Assembly (NCBI RefSeq): GCF_002688565.1
Contig: NZ_CP024011.1
Span: 1,984,001 to 2,048,000, forward strand
Origin: Acinetobacter sp. LoGeW2-3
GTDB lineage: Bacteria > Pseudomonadota > Gammaproteobacteria > Pseudomonadales > Moraxellaceae
Reading direction: 5' to 3'
DNA length: 64,000 bases
Shown here piece by piece: positions 1-7,912 of this stretch. Each line of letters opens with the position of its first letter. Position 1 is the first letter of the stretch. The notes under the pieces are model-generated. The model did not search any database. It saw only the letters and a program-made list of their open reading frames with translations, and was not told where the DNA came from. Both the position numbers and the translations under genes were made by a program.

Positions 1-1
1 T

Positions 2-442
2 TCATCTCGACCAAATCGCAATGTCCGAAATGAAGCAGTGCTTGAATATCATTGTCAGGGCTATAAACGCCGGTTTCATAGTAAATTTGATGTGAAGATG
101 TTCAATGTACAGATTGGTGATCAGCAAAAGATCCATGTTATTCAGCATTATCCCAATTTAGCTCGAACCAATTTGGATATTGCATTAAAGCCGGTCAAAA
201 TAATTGGTTTTGCGACATTCGGCTGCTTAATTTTGACTTGGGGATGTTTCAAGCTTGATTTCAATCAGTTTGGTTCTAATCCGCAAAGCTGGACCATCTT
301 TGAATATGCTTACGCCATCATTATTTTAGGATTTGTACTGATAATGAGTGTGTGTGCTCTCAGGTTGTTCCAGTCGCTTCAATATTCCGATCCATATGAT
401 CCGCAGCGACGTTATAAAGATAATGCTGGAATTGTAGATTGA
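2..442 (+). CDS. Membrane protein of unknown function, 5' end outside the window
   Basis: The reading frame is open to the left edge, so the true start probably lies outside the window; the first internal start is a GTG at 38. The visible part has a polar N-terminal segment with alternating basic and aromatic residues, then two hydrophobic segments (roughly residues 52-70 and 90-108 counted from the GTG). The layout, a beta-rich soluble part ending in a HYPNLART stretch and followed by two membrane helices, resembles DUF3592-type small membrane proteins. That resemblance is inference, not a firm family call. A hairpin with a T-run follows the stop at once. No function is assigned. Confidence 0.6.
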   Translation, partial: SSRPNRNVRNEAVLEYHCQGYKRRFHSKFDVKMFNVQIGDQQKIHVIQHYPNLARTNLDIALKPVKIIGFATFGCLILTWGCFKLDFNQFGSNPQSWTIFEYAYAIIILGFVLIMSVCALRLFQSLQYSDPYDPQRRYKDNAGIVD

Positions 443-473
443 AAAAAAACTCATCATTTGATGGGTTTTTTAT
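443..473. terminator. Bidirectional hairpin terminator between convergent genes
   Basis: An A-run, a stem of about eight pairs (ACTCATCA with TGATGGGT, one G-T pair) and a T-run lie between the stop of the rightward membrane protein and the stop of the leftward Sel1 protein. It can serve both genes. Confidence 0.7.
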
Positions 474-998
474 TTATTCTATTTCTTGTTCAATTTCATC
501 TGCTTTCTGGGTCCAATAATCTGCCTGTATATCGTCAGCTATAACACCAAGACCATTGGCATAAATAAAGGCAAGGTCACGCATGGCCTGTACTTCACCC
601 CATTCAGCAGCTTGCTTTACAAGTGCAATGGATTTTTCGACATCTTTTTCTACTACATCTCCACGACGGTAAAAACCAGCCAGTTCTAAAGTCGCTGCAG
701 GGTGTTTCTCGAAATTAGCTTTGCTCAACCAGTAATAGGCTAACTCAAAGTGAGCTTTAGAATCTTCAGGATCATCCTCGGCGATTTCCTTGGCATACAC
801 TGTATAGCCTTCACCTAGCCAGTACATGGCTTCAACCAGACCACCATTGGCAGCTTTTAATGCCCATTCTTCAGCCAGAATAATGTCATCTTCATGCTCG
901 CTGTGCATATATAGTTCGGCAAGCTCAAATTGTGCTTCGGCATTGCCTGCCAGTGCGCGATTTGCCAAAGTGGCAGGGGGAGAAACACGCTCAGTCAT
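474..998 (-). CDS. Sel1/TPR repeat protein
   Basis: 174 residues built from helical repeats of Sel1 type: conserved small residues in A-x-x-x-L-A-x-x-Y patterns, for example FELAELYMHS, YWLGEGYTVY, LELAGFYRRG and RDLAFIYANGLGV, each followed by an A-A-x-x-G turn. The protein is acidic and has no signal peptide or membrane segment, so it is probably cytoplasmic. Sel1-like repeats usually act as scaffolds for protein-protein contacts; the partner here is unknown. The family call is secure and the biological role is open. Confidence 0.75.
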   Translation of the reverse strand: MTERVSPPATLANRALAGNAEAQFELAELYMHSEHEDDIILAEEWALKAANGGLVEAMYWLGEGYTVYAKEIAEDDPEDSKAHFELAYYWLSKANFEKHPAATLELAGFYRRGDVVEKDVEKSIALVKQAAEWGEVQAMRDLAFIYANGLGVIADDIQADYWTQKADEIEQEIE

Positions 999-1044
999 GT
1001 CAAAATCTCAAATATCTTTGTATCTAGCTTAAAAGGTTCAAAAT

Positions 1045-1073
1045 AAAAAAGCCAATCCGAAGACTGGCTTTTG
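1045..1073 (-). terminator. Hairpin with A/T-runs downstream of the Tim44-like gene
   Basis: AAAGCCA and TGGCTTT arms enclose a short loop. Read leftward the stem is followed by a run of six or more T. With the hairpin at 1194-1221 this makes two terminator-like structures in the gap between the Tim44-like gene and the Sel1 gene. Confidence 0.55.
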
Positions 1074-1193
1074 TATAAAGGTAGACTGATCGCGCTGAAA
1101 ACAGGCGAATTAAGCTATTTCTCTGGAAATGACAATAAAGCCAATAGGAAACATAGAAGAATAGATTTTTTATTTTTTAAAGATCCAGAAAGC

Positions 1194-1221
1194 AAAACAG
1201 CGACTCAAGAGCCGCTGTTTT
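1194..1221 (-). terminator. Hairpin terminator just after the Tim44-like gene
   Basis: AAAACAGCG and CGCTGTTTT arms surround a small imperfect loop about 20 bases past the stop codon of the leftward Tim44-like gene. Confidence 0.65.
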
Positions 1222-1239
1222 ATTGAAAATAATGAAGTC

Positions 1240-2250
1240 TTAGTTTTCTTGCTGAATACCAGCAACCAACCAGTCCTGGTTAGAACCCGCAGGCTTCACA
1301 AAGTGCCAAACTTCAGCAAATGGCTGTGGCAGGCTGTTCAGATCTTCACTGACTGTACCAGTGAAACGTACGCTCACCACGTATTGGCCATTTTCATTTG
1401 ATGAGTCTACAACCATGGCATTCAGGTTAGAGAACTCAGCAACGTCCTGATCCTGATTTGCCATAATGTCGTTATACATTGACTGGTAAAGGTCAGGGGT
1501 CAGGTAACGCTTAATTTCTGTAATGTTACTTGCCGTATTCATAGACTGAATGTGGTTAAAACGCTGACGTGCAACACGTAAGAACGTAGCAGGTTCAGTT
1601 CCATCAGGAAGCTGGCTACCACTGTTGGTATATGCAGTACCAAACGGTGCGCTCGCTGGTGCTGAACCAAATGGCGCATTGTTGGTTGGTGCATTACCAC
1701 CTACATTTTGACCAAAGATATTGGTGTTATCACCACCACGAGGTGTAGCAGGTGTTTGACCAAATGGTGCTGATTGACCAGCACCACTGTTTGGCGCAAA
1801 TGGATTGCTAGAAGCTACTTTTTTTTTTGCACCCATCTTACGGAAAATGAAGAAGGCAACAGCTGCAGCAAGCAAGATCCAGATCCAGCCTGGGATACCG
1901 CCTTGTTCCTCTTGCTGTTGAGCAGCTTGAGCTTCAGAAGCAGCTTGTGCATCTTTGTCATCAGCCAGTGCATTAGCTGCGACAGCACCAATTGCAGCAC
2001 CTGCTACACCCGCTGCAACCATACCACCAACACCAGAACCAGATTTCTGCTGAGTTGCTGCACCTGCAGTCGGAGCCTGTTGTGCAGGAGCTGCCTGACG
2101 GGGTTGCTGATAAGTCTGAGTCGGCGCAGCAGAACGTTGCATACCATGGCTTTTACCACCACCGGCACGTTTTGCTTCAGCAGCTAGAGGCGCAACCAGT
2201 AATGCTGCAGTCAAGAAACCCGCGATCAAACCGCGCTGTCGAACTTCCAT
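1240..2250 (-). CDS. Tim44-like domain membrane protein
   Basis: 336 residues. An N-terminal signal or anchor segment (about 7-26, ending AAEA) leads into a Gln/Ala/Pro-rich linker (30-115). A membrane helix follows at about 119-136 (GWIWILLAAAVAFFIF), then a Gly/Asn/Ala-rich spacer (145-215) and a C-terminal Tim44-like domain from about 220 to the end, with the typical DLYQSMYNDI and AEVWHFVKP segments. In mitochondria Tim44 binds lipid and the import motor; bacterial homologues are predicted lipid-binding or inner-membrane-associated proteins without a settled role. Two terminators follow it and radA lies upstream on the same strand, about 120 bases away. The start is the ATG at 2250. Confidence 0.8.
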   Translation of the reverse strand: MEVRQRGLIAGFLTAALLVAPLAAEAKRAGGGKSHGMQRSAAPTQTYQQPRQAAPAQQAPTAGAATQQKSGSGVGGMVAAGVAGAAIGAVAANALADDKDAQAASEAQAAQQQEEQGGIPGWIWILLAAAVAFFIFRKMGAKKKVASSNPFAPNSGAGQSAPFGQTPATPRGGDNTNIFGQNVGGNAPTNNAPFGSAPASAPFGTAYTNSGSQLPDGTEPATFLRVARQRFNHIQSMNTASNITEIKRYLTPDLYQSMYNDIMANQDQDVAEFSNLNAMVVDSSNENGQYVVSVRFTGTVSEDLNSLPQPFAEVWHFVKPAGSNQDWLVAGIQQEN

Positions 2251-2372
2251 TCAGTTTTCCTATGTAAAAAATATATTTGAACACTCTATTTATATAGGCT
2301 TTACATGGAATTTCAATCAAAAAACTGTATTTTTTTTACCGAAATTCCAAACTGAGTGCTATAAATTGAATC

Positions 2373-3758
2373 CTACAGTTCATCACTCAAAGTCATTGCT
2401 TCACTGAGGGCTTCATGCAGACGGGCAACCGCAATAAAGCGTACGCCCGGAATTTCTTTCTGCGGGGCATTGGCACGCGGCAGGATAATATATTTAAAAC
2501 CATGCTTGATGGCTTCTTTGAGACGCTCCTGACCATTGGGTACTGGACGGATTTCTCCTGATAGACCAACTTCACCAAACACAGCCAGTTGCTGCGGCAG
2601 AGCTTTACCACGGATACTCGATGCACAGGCAAGTAGAACGGCCAGATCAGAACCCGTTTCAGTAATCTTTAAACCACCGACGATATTGACATAGACATCC
2701 TGACCAGAGGTTTGTACGCCGCCATGACGATGCATTACGGCTAACAGCATATTCAGACGGTTTTGTTCCAGACCTAACGCTACACGACGCGGTTGACCAT
2801 GCGCATCATCGACCAGTGCCTGAACTTCAACTAGCAGCGGACGTGTACCTTCGCGGCTGATCATCACAATTGAACCCGGAATCGCCTCATCATAACGACT
2901 CAGAAAAATGGCAGACGGGTTGGAGACTTCACGCAAGCCCTTATCGGTCATACCGAATACACCAAGTTCATTCACCGCACCAAATCGGTTTTTTACCGCA
3001 CGGATCATTCGATAACGCGAATCTGACTGACCTTCAAAATATAGAACGCAGTCCACCATATGTTCCAGCACACGCGGACCTGCGAGTGCACCTTCTTTGG
3101 TGACATGGCCGACAATAAACAAGGCAGTTCCGCTATTTTTGGCAAAACGGGTCAGGAGCGCTGCTGATTCACGAATCTGTGATACACCACCCGGTGCAGA
3201 CTGCAAGGTTTCAGTATAAAGCGTTTGAATCGAGTCGAGGATTGCAACCGCTGGTCGTTCCTGTGCCAGTACTTCACAAATGCGTTCCACACAGGTTTCT
3301 GCCATAACTTTAAGATGTTCAGTTGGCAAGTCTAGACGCTGGGCCCGTAATGCCACCTGTGATAAAGATTCTTCACCTGTCACATAGAGTGCGGAACTGT
3401 TACCCGCGGCCATATGTGTGGCGGTTTGTAGCAGAATAGTCGATTTACCAATCCCCGGATCACCACCAATCAACACAACGGAACCTGTCACCAGACCACC
3501 ACCCAGAACCCGGTCGAATTCTCCAATTCCGGTCGGCATGCGACTTTCATGTGAAACGGAAACTTTATTAAGCGTGGTAATCGCAGCGGCCTGACCAGCA
3601 TAACCGCCAATTTTAGGCTGGGCACGATGAGTCACCGCAGGTGCAATGTTGACTTCCAGCAAGCTGTTCCACTCACCACATTCAGCGCACTGACCAGACC
3701 ATTTAGGATGGTCTGCACCACATTGCTCACAACGATAGACACTTTTTGCTTTAGCCAT
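2373..3758 (-). CDS. radA: DNA repair protein RadA
   Basis: 461 residues, the usual length for RadA/Sms, a RecA-like ATPase that promotes branch migration in homologous recombination. Visible features are an N-terminal C4 zinc finger (Cys10, Cys13, Cys24, Cys27), Walker A GGDPGIGKST at 98-107, Walker B around VAILDSIQ (171-178), the RadA-specific KNRFG motif at 256-260, and a C-terminal Lon protease-like domain containing GGLKITETGSDLAVLLA. The Lon-like domain is structural and not a protease in this family. It is read leftward with the Tim44-like gene downstream. In a naturally transformable genus RadA also helps integrate incoming single strands, which fits comEC elsewhere in the window. 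Confidence 0.97.
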   Translation of the reverse strand: MAKAKSVYRCEQCGADHPKWSGQCAECGEWNSLLEVNIAPAVTHRAQPKIGGYAGQAAAITTLNKVSVSHESRMPTGIGEFDRVLGGGLVTGSVVLIGGDPGIGKSTILLQTATHMAAGNSSALYVTGEESLSQVALRAQRLDLPTEHLKVMAETCVERICEVLAQERPAVAILDSIQTLYTETLQSAPGGVSQIRESAALLTRFAKNSGTALFIVGHVTKEGALAGPRVLEHMVDCVLYFEGQSDSRYRMIRAVKNRFGAVNELGVFGMTDKGLREVSNPSAIFLSRYDEAIPGSIVMISREGTRPLLVEVQALVDDAHGQPRRVALGLEQNRLNMLLAVMHRHGGVQTSGQDVYVNIVGGLKITETGSDLAVLLACASSIRGKALPQQLAVFGEVGLSGEIRPVPNGQERLKEAIKHGFKYIILPRANAPQKEIPGVRFIAVARLHEALSEAMTLSDEL

Positions 3759-3849
3759 AGTTTCCGAAAAACAAGATTGGGAATAGGGCTACAGCATAGC
3801 GGTGAATGCCACTGAAAACCAAGATCTTCACCTGAAAAATTCGCTGTTT

Positions 3850-3868
3850 TACGTCAGCGTGTGACGTA
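3850..3868. promoter_or_regulatory. Perfect 7-bp inverted repeat, possible operator
   Basis: TACGTCA and TGACGTA are separated by five bases. It lies in the short gap between divergent radA and the 142-residue gene, just upstream of the likely -35 box of the latter. The binding protein is unknown. Confidence 0.45.
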
Positions 3869-3882
3869 TCTGCATCTGCTAC

Positions 3883-3912
3883 TCTACATGAGCATCAAAT
3901 ACACCCTATAAT
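3883..3912 (+). promoter_or_regulatory. Likely sigma-70 promoter of the 142-residue gene
   Basis: A perfect -10 box TATAAT at 3907-3912 has an 18-base spacer to TCTACA at 3883-3888 (four of six matches to TTGACA). The ATG is 34 bases further on, preceded by a purine-rich GGAACAGGAAA stretch that can act as the ribosome-binding site. Confidence 0.6.
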
Positions 3913-3945
3913 GACCTTAATCATCACGGGAACAGGAAACCAAAC

Positions 3946-4374
3946 ATGCCACAACATATGCAACATATTGATGCAATCGCACGTGAAAAAGACCGTGATG
4001 TATTATTTGTACATTTTGAAAATTATGAACATGAAAATGCAGATGCTGACTCCTATCACCTGCGCCAGAATCTGATGGAGTGGCTGGAGCAACGCCAAAT
4101 TGCTTTTGCACCATGTATGGGGATTGAACAACCCGGTGTGATTGAAAGCTATTCAGGTGATCTTTATATCGATGTGCCATTTGATGAAGCCAACCCAATC
4201 TATCAAATGCTGAGTGACCATCTGGAAGATAGCGAAGGAGAAATGAAAATTCCTGGCGTACTATTTTTTGTTTTATCTTTGGAAACTGCGCTTGAGATTA
4301 AAGCAGATCGTGAGGAATTTCTGAATCTTAATCAAAATCATGATGACGATGAATTTTCAGGTCGTCTGAACTGA
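3946..4374 (+). CDS. Uncharacterised acidic cytoplasmic protein
   Basis: 142 residues with no signal peptide or membrane helix, rich in Asp and Glu, ending in a His/Asp/Glu-rich tail (NHDDDEFSG). I do not recognise a family with confidence. The protein is evenly amphipathic with a hydrophobic core strand (GVLFFVLSLETALEI) and looks like a small folded domain. It is transcribed alone from a good promoter and closed by a bidirectional terminator. The dyad at 3850-3868 sits directly upstream of the promoter and may regulate it. Real coding is supported by the promoter, the ribosome-binding site and the clean fit between neighbours. Confidence 0.75.
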   Translation: MPQHMQHIDAIAREKDRDVLFVHFENYEHENADADSYHLRQNLMEWLEQRQIAFAPCMGIEQPGVIESYSGDLYIDVPFDEANPIYQMLSDHLEDSEGEMKIPGVLFFVLSLETALEIKADREEFLNLNQNHDDDEFSGRLN

Positions 4375-4400
4375 TTTTGTTTAGAACACTGGGACCGTAA

Positions 4401-4430
4401 AAAAAAGCCACTTTTACAGTGGCTTTTTTC
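4401..4430. terminator. Bidirectional hairpin terminator
   Basis: AAAAAAGCCACT and AGTGGCTTTTTT arms surround a five-base loop between the convergent 142-residue gene and the AGCS transporter gene. Confidence 0.8.
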
Positions 4431-4449
4431 TTTAGGGCTTTAGATTATA

Positions 4450-5796
4450 TTAATAAAGCTCACCAGATTTGCGTCGGGCAATAAAGTCTTTCGATTCTTT
4501 GGCAATCACACCTGAAAGCAGTAACAAGCCGATCAAGTTTGGAATCGCCATCAGACCGTTGAAAGTATCGGCAAATAGCCAGACCAGATCTAGTGTAGCT
4601 ATACAGCCAATGAATACGGTAGCAATGTAAATAATGCGATAAGGCAAAACAAACTTTTCACCTAAGAGATAAGTCGCACATTTTTCGCCGTAGTAGCTCC
4701 AGCCCAGAATAGTGGAGTAGGCAAAGAAGATAATGCCGAAGGTCACGACCCAACCACCAACGCCCGGTAACAGTTTGTCGAATACACCGATAGTCAGTAC
4801 CGCACCAGTTTGACCACCAAAATCATTGCCAGCCATGATAAAGCCCATCACCAGCACAATACCGGTAATCGAACAGACAATAATGGTATCAATAAAAGTA
4901 CCTGTCATCGATACCAGACCCTGACGAGCCGGGTGATCCGTTTTTGCTGCAGCAGCAGCAATCGGTGCTGAACCCATACCGGCTTCATTCGAGAATACAC
5001 CACGTGCCACACCGTAGCGAATCGCTGCACCAATAGCGCCACCAACTGCTGCTTCACCGGTGAATGCATAGGTAAAGATCATTTTCAGGGCAGGGCCAAC
5101 CAGCTCCAGATTGTTAAAAATAATGATCAGACCGCCCGCGACATAACCAATCGCCATGATCGGTACAATAAAGGAAGAAGCTCTGGCAATGGATTTAATC
5201 CCGCCTAGAATCACCAGTGCAGAAAAGGCTGTGATGATCACGCCTGTAATCCAGGTTTCCAGACCAAAACCATTTTCAACGGCCAGTGCTACAGTATTAG
5301 ACTGTACCGAGCTGCCGATCCCGAAAGAGGCAACAGCACCAAAAAATGCGAAAATTAAGGCTAGCCATTTCCATTTCAGGCCGCGTTCGATGTAATACAT
5401 CGGACCGCCAGACATTTCACCTTTCTCATTTTTTACCCGGTATTTTACCGCCAGAACGCCTTCGCCATATTTGGTCGCCATACCGAACAGGGCAGTCATC
5501 CACATCCAGAAAACTGCACCTGGGCCACCCAAGACACAGGCAGTTGCCACGCCTGCAATATTACCGGTACCAATGGTGGCAGAAAGGGCGGTCATGAGTG
5601 AGCTAAACTGGGAAATATCGCCTTCGTGGGAAGGGTGTTTGCCAAAAACCTGTTTAAAGGCCAGTGGCAACATACGGAATTGCCAGAAAAGTAATCGGAA
5701 AGTAAGGAATACGCCAGTACCGACAATCAGTACCAGCATATATGGACCCCAGACCCAACCACTGAGGGTTTCCATGATGCTTTGTAAATTTTGCAT
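4450..5796 (-). CDS. Alanine/glycine:cation symporter (AGCS family)
   Basis: 448 residues from the ATG at 5796. An in-frame start 42 bases further upstream (5838) would add a charged 14-residue extension. The ATG at 5796 is preferred because AAGAAG lies at good spacing before it and the family normally begins close to the first membrane helix. The family signature around GTGNIAGVA lies in the first quarter, and about ten hydrophobic helices follow, with conserved GGPMYYIERG and SNEAGMGSAPIAAAA segments. AGCS proteins take up alanine or glycine with Na+ or H+. Together with the CycA-like permease transcribed away from it, this gives two D/L-alanine and glycine uptake routes side by side. Confidence 0.92.
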   Translation of the reverse strand: MQNLQSIMETLSGWVWGPYMLVLIVGTGVFLTFRLLFWQFRMLPLAFKQVFGKHPSHEGDISQFSSLMTALSATIGTGNIAGVATACVLGGPGAVFWMWMTALFGMATKYGEGVLAVKYRVKNEKGEMSGGPMYYIERGLKWKWLALIFAFFGAVASFGIGSSVQSNTVALAVENGFGLETWITGVIITAFSALVILGGIKSIARASSFIVPIMAIGYVAGGLIIIFNNLELVGPALKMIFTYAFTGEAAVGGAIGAAIRYGVARGVFSNEAGMGSAPIAAAAAKTDHPARQGLVSMTGTFIDTIIVCSITGIVLVMGFIMAGNDFGGQTGAVLTIGVFDKLLPGVGGWVVTFGIIFFAYSTILGWSYYGEKCATYLLGEKFVLPYRIIYIATVFIGCIATLDLVWLFADTFNGLMAIPNLIGLLLLSGVIAKESKDFIARRKSGELY

Positions 5797-6118
5797 AAAG
5801 TTCTTCTTATTCGTCCTGAGTATCAGTTTAAAGTTCACTTAATTTTAATCAAGCAAATGACATGCCAGACGTGCTCATCCTCAGCACTATTCACGACATT
5901 TTTATAGGTTTATTTTTTACACAGTTTTTGAAGTTTTACAACAAATATGCTGGAAAATTATCTATAGCTTCTACGACTAAAGAGTATTTATTTTCTATAT
6001 AAGAAAAATAAATTAACTTTTAAGATTAGGCGGAAAATACAAATGATGCGAATTTTCTTTTTGTATTCCCCCTTTTTTGCGGTAATTTGTCGCGATTAGA
6101 CATCGAAGTTGAAAAATA
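5797..6118. other. Divergent intergenic region between two amino-acid transporter genes
   Basis: About 320 AT-rich bases hold the promoters of both transporters. I see no conserved riboswitch fold, in particular no glycine-aptamer core, and no reading frame worth calling. The last 40 bases before the permease contain a T-rich stretch and a GAAGTTGAAAAATA leader with only a weak ribosome-binding site. Confidence 0.5.
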
Positions 6119-7522
6119 ATGTCAGGTCATCAAACTGGTTCGTCGTCCGAAAACGGCGAGCTGCAGCGTAGTTTATCCAATCGACACCTGCAGCTGATTG
6201 CGATTGGAGGTGCTATTGGTACCGGCCTGTTTATGGGCTCTGGTAAAACCATTAGTTTGGCAGGACCTTCGATCCTGGTGATCTATATGATCATTGGTTT
6301 CATGGTATTTCTCGTGATGCGTGCATTGGGCGAGTTACTGCTATCAAATTTACAATATAAGTCATTCATCGATTTCACGACGGATTTGATCGGACCTTGG
6401 GCCGGCTATTTTGTCGGGTGGACTTACTGGCTGTGCTGGATCACCATTGGTATCGCTGATCTGTCCGCAATTATCTATTATTTACAGTTCTTTAATAATG
6501 GTCTCCCATTTACCCCGGGCGAAGGGGTGCTGATCAGTATTGCCTCCATTGTCTTTATCATGGGGTTAAACTTGGCAACGGTAAAACTGTTTGGTGAGAT
6601 GGAGTTCTGGTTTGCCCTGATCAAGATCATCGCTATCATCGTGCTGATTGGTGTCGGTCTGTGGATGATCTTCACTGGCTTTGCCAACGATGCCGGTACG
6701 GTCGCGTCCTTTGCCCATATCTGGGATCATGGTGGTTTATTCCCAACAGGTACTATGGGCTTCCTGGCTGGTTTCCAGATTGCGATCTTTGCCTTCGTGG
6801 GTGTAGAGTTGGTCGGTACCACGGCTGCAGAAACTAAGGATCCAGAGCGTAACTTACCAAAAGCAGTGAACTCGATTCCGATCCGTATCATTATTTTCTA
6901 TGTACTTGCTCTGATTATTGTGATGTCAGTAACGCCATGGGATCAGATTAATCCAAGCGTTTCTCCGTTCGTAAACCTGTTTAGCCAGGCAGGCATTGCC
7001 GCAGCTGCGATCATCATGAACTTAGTGGTGCTGTCATCGGTGATGTCATCCATGAACAGTGGTGTGTTCTCAACCAGCCGTATGCTGTTCGGTCTGTCCC
7101 GTGAAGAACAGGCTCCAAAAGCGTTTGGTCGTCTGAACTCGCGTGCGGTCCCAGCCAATGCACTTTATTTCTCTGCAGTATGTTTACTGTTAGGCGCAGC
7201 ATTGCAGTATTTCGTGCCGAATACGGTTGAAGCCTTTACTCTGGCGACGACTTTATCGACCATTCTATTTATCTGTGTATGGCTGATGATCATCTGGAGT
7301 TACATGATCTATTACCGTACCCGTCCAGAGCTACATGCGAAATCAGTATTTAAGCTACCTGGTGGTTTATTTACCTGCTGGATCGTGATCATTTTCTTTG
7401 TTGGTATGATTGGCGTGTTATCTCTGGAAGATGATACTCGTCGTGCACTAATGGTTAGTCCAATCTGGTTTATTCTGTTGATTCTGGGCTATTTAGGCTT
7501 CTATAAACAGAAACATAAATAA
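6119..7522 (+). CDS. cycA: D-alanine/D-serine/glycine permease, CycA-like (APC superfamily)
   Basis: 467 residues with twelve predicted membrane helices. The N-terminal block SNRHLQLIAIGGAIGTGLF, the MGSGKTISLAGPS loop, the ELVGTTAAETKDPE motif and the SGVFSTSRMLFGL segment are near-identical in pattern to E. coli CycA, a proton symporter for D-alanine, D-serine, L-alanine and glycine. It also takes up the antibiotic D-cycloserine. The match is closer to CycA than to aromatic or proline permeases of the same family, but substrate range cannot be proven from sequence. A strong terminator follows, so it is probably monocistronic. Confidence 0.88.
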   Translation: MSGHQTGSSSENGELQRSLSNRHLQLIAIGGAIGTGLFMGSGKTISLAGPSILVIYMIIGFMVFLVMRALGELLLSNLQYKSFIDFTTDLIGPWAGYFVGWTYWLCWITIGIADLSAIIYYLQFFNNGLPFTPGEGVLISIASIVFIMGLNLATVKLFGEMEFWFALIKIIAIIVLIGVGLWMIFTGFANDAGTVASFAHIWDHGGLFPTGTMGFLAGFQIAIFAFVGVELVGTTAAETKDPERNLPKAVNSIPIRIIIFYVLALIIVMSVTPWDQINPSVSPFVNLFSQAGIAAAAIIMNLVVLSSVMSSMNSGVFSTSRMLFGLSREEQAPKAFGRLNSRAVPANALYFSAVCLLLGAALQYFVPNTVEAFTLATTLSTILFICVWLMIIWSYMIYYRTRPELHAKSVFKLPGGLFTCWIVIIFFVGMIGVLSLEDDTRRALMVSPIWFILLILGYLGFYKQKHK

Positions 7523-7535
7523 TCCATATCAATAA

Positions 7536-7566
7536 AAACGTCAGCGATCTGCTGGCGTTTTTTTTT
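7536..7566 (+). terminator. Terminator of the CycA-like permease gene
   Basis: AAACGTCAGC and GCTGGCGTTT arms with a five-base loop run into a T-tract, 14 bases after the stop codon. Confidence 0.8.
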
Positions 7567-7654
7567 GTCTAAAGATACTCTCTAGCGTTTAACGCTTTGG
7601 TCATGGCGAATGATCGCGTTATACTTCATCGAAACTATTCAATTAGGTGGTCAG

Positions 7655-7888
7655 ATGCGCCAAGTCATTTGCTACATCAGTATCTTAGCAACAGGTCTTG
7701 CTCTTGCAGGTTGTGGTCAGTCGGGTGCTTTGCACTTGCCGAATGATCCGGATTACGACAAGCGTGCCAAGTATCTGCTCTATAAAAATACCGAAGCTGA
7801 GTCTAAAACTTCCGATGAAGAACGAGATGCACCTGTGCAACAACAGTTTGCTGCACCCGAAGCCTCAGATTCAACCCCTACACCTTAA
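7655..7888 (+). CDS. lptM: LptM (YifL)-type small lipoprotein
   Basis: 77 residues from the ATG at 7655, which has GGTGG just upstream; a start at 7610 would spoil the signal peptide. The short signal peptide ends in the lipobox LALAGC with Cys20 as the lipidated residue. It is followed by GQSGALHLPND, the LptM hallmark that docks into the LptD/LptE lipopolysaccharide translocon, then a DYDKRAKYLLY segment and a disordered acidic/Pro tail. In E. coli LptM helps LptD disulphide maturation. The location directly before lysA is also that of the enterobacterial gene (formerly yifL), which supports the call. Confidence 0.82.
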   Translation: MRQVICYISILATGLALAGCGQSGALHLPNDPDYDKRAKYLLYKNTEAESKTSDEERDAPVQQQFAAPEASDSTPTP

Positions 7889-7912
7889 CGCTTTCAAAGA
7901 AAGGATACCTTC

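Noticed and set aside
5797..6118. Possible glycine riboswitch upstream of the alanine/glycine transporters
   Set aside because: The conserved aptamer core could not be found on either strand.
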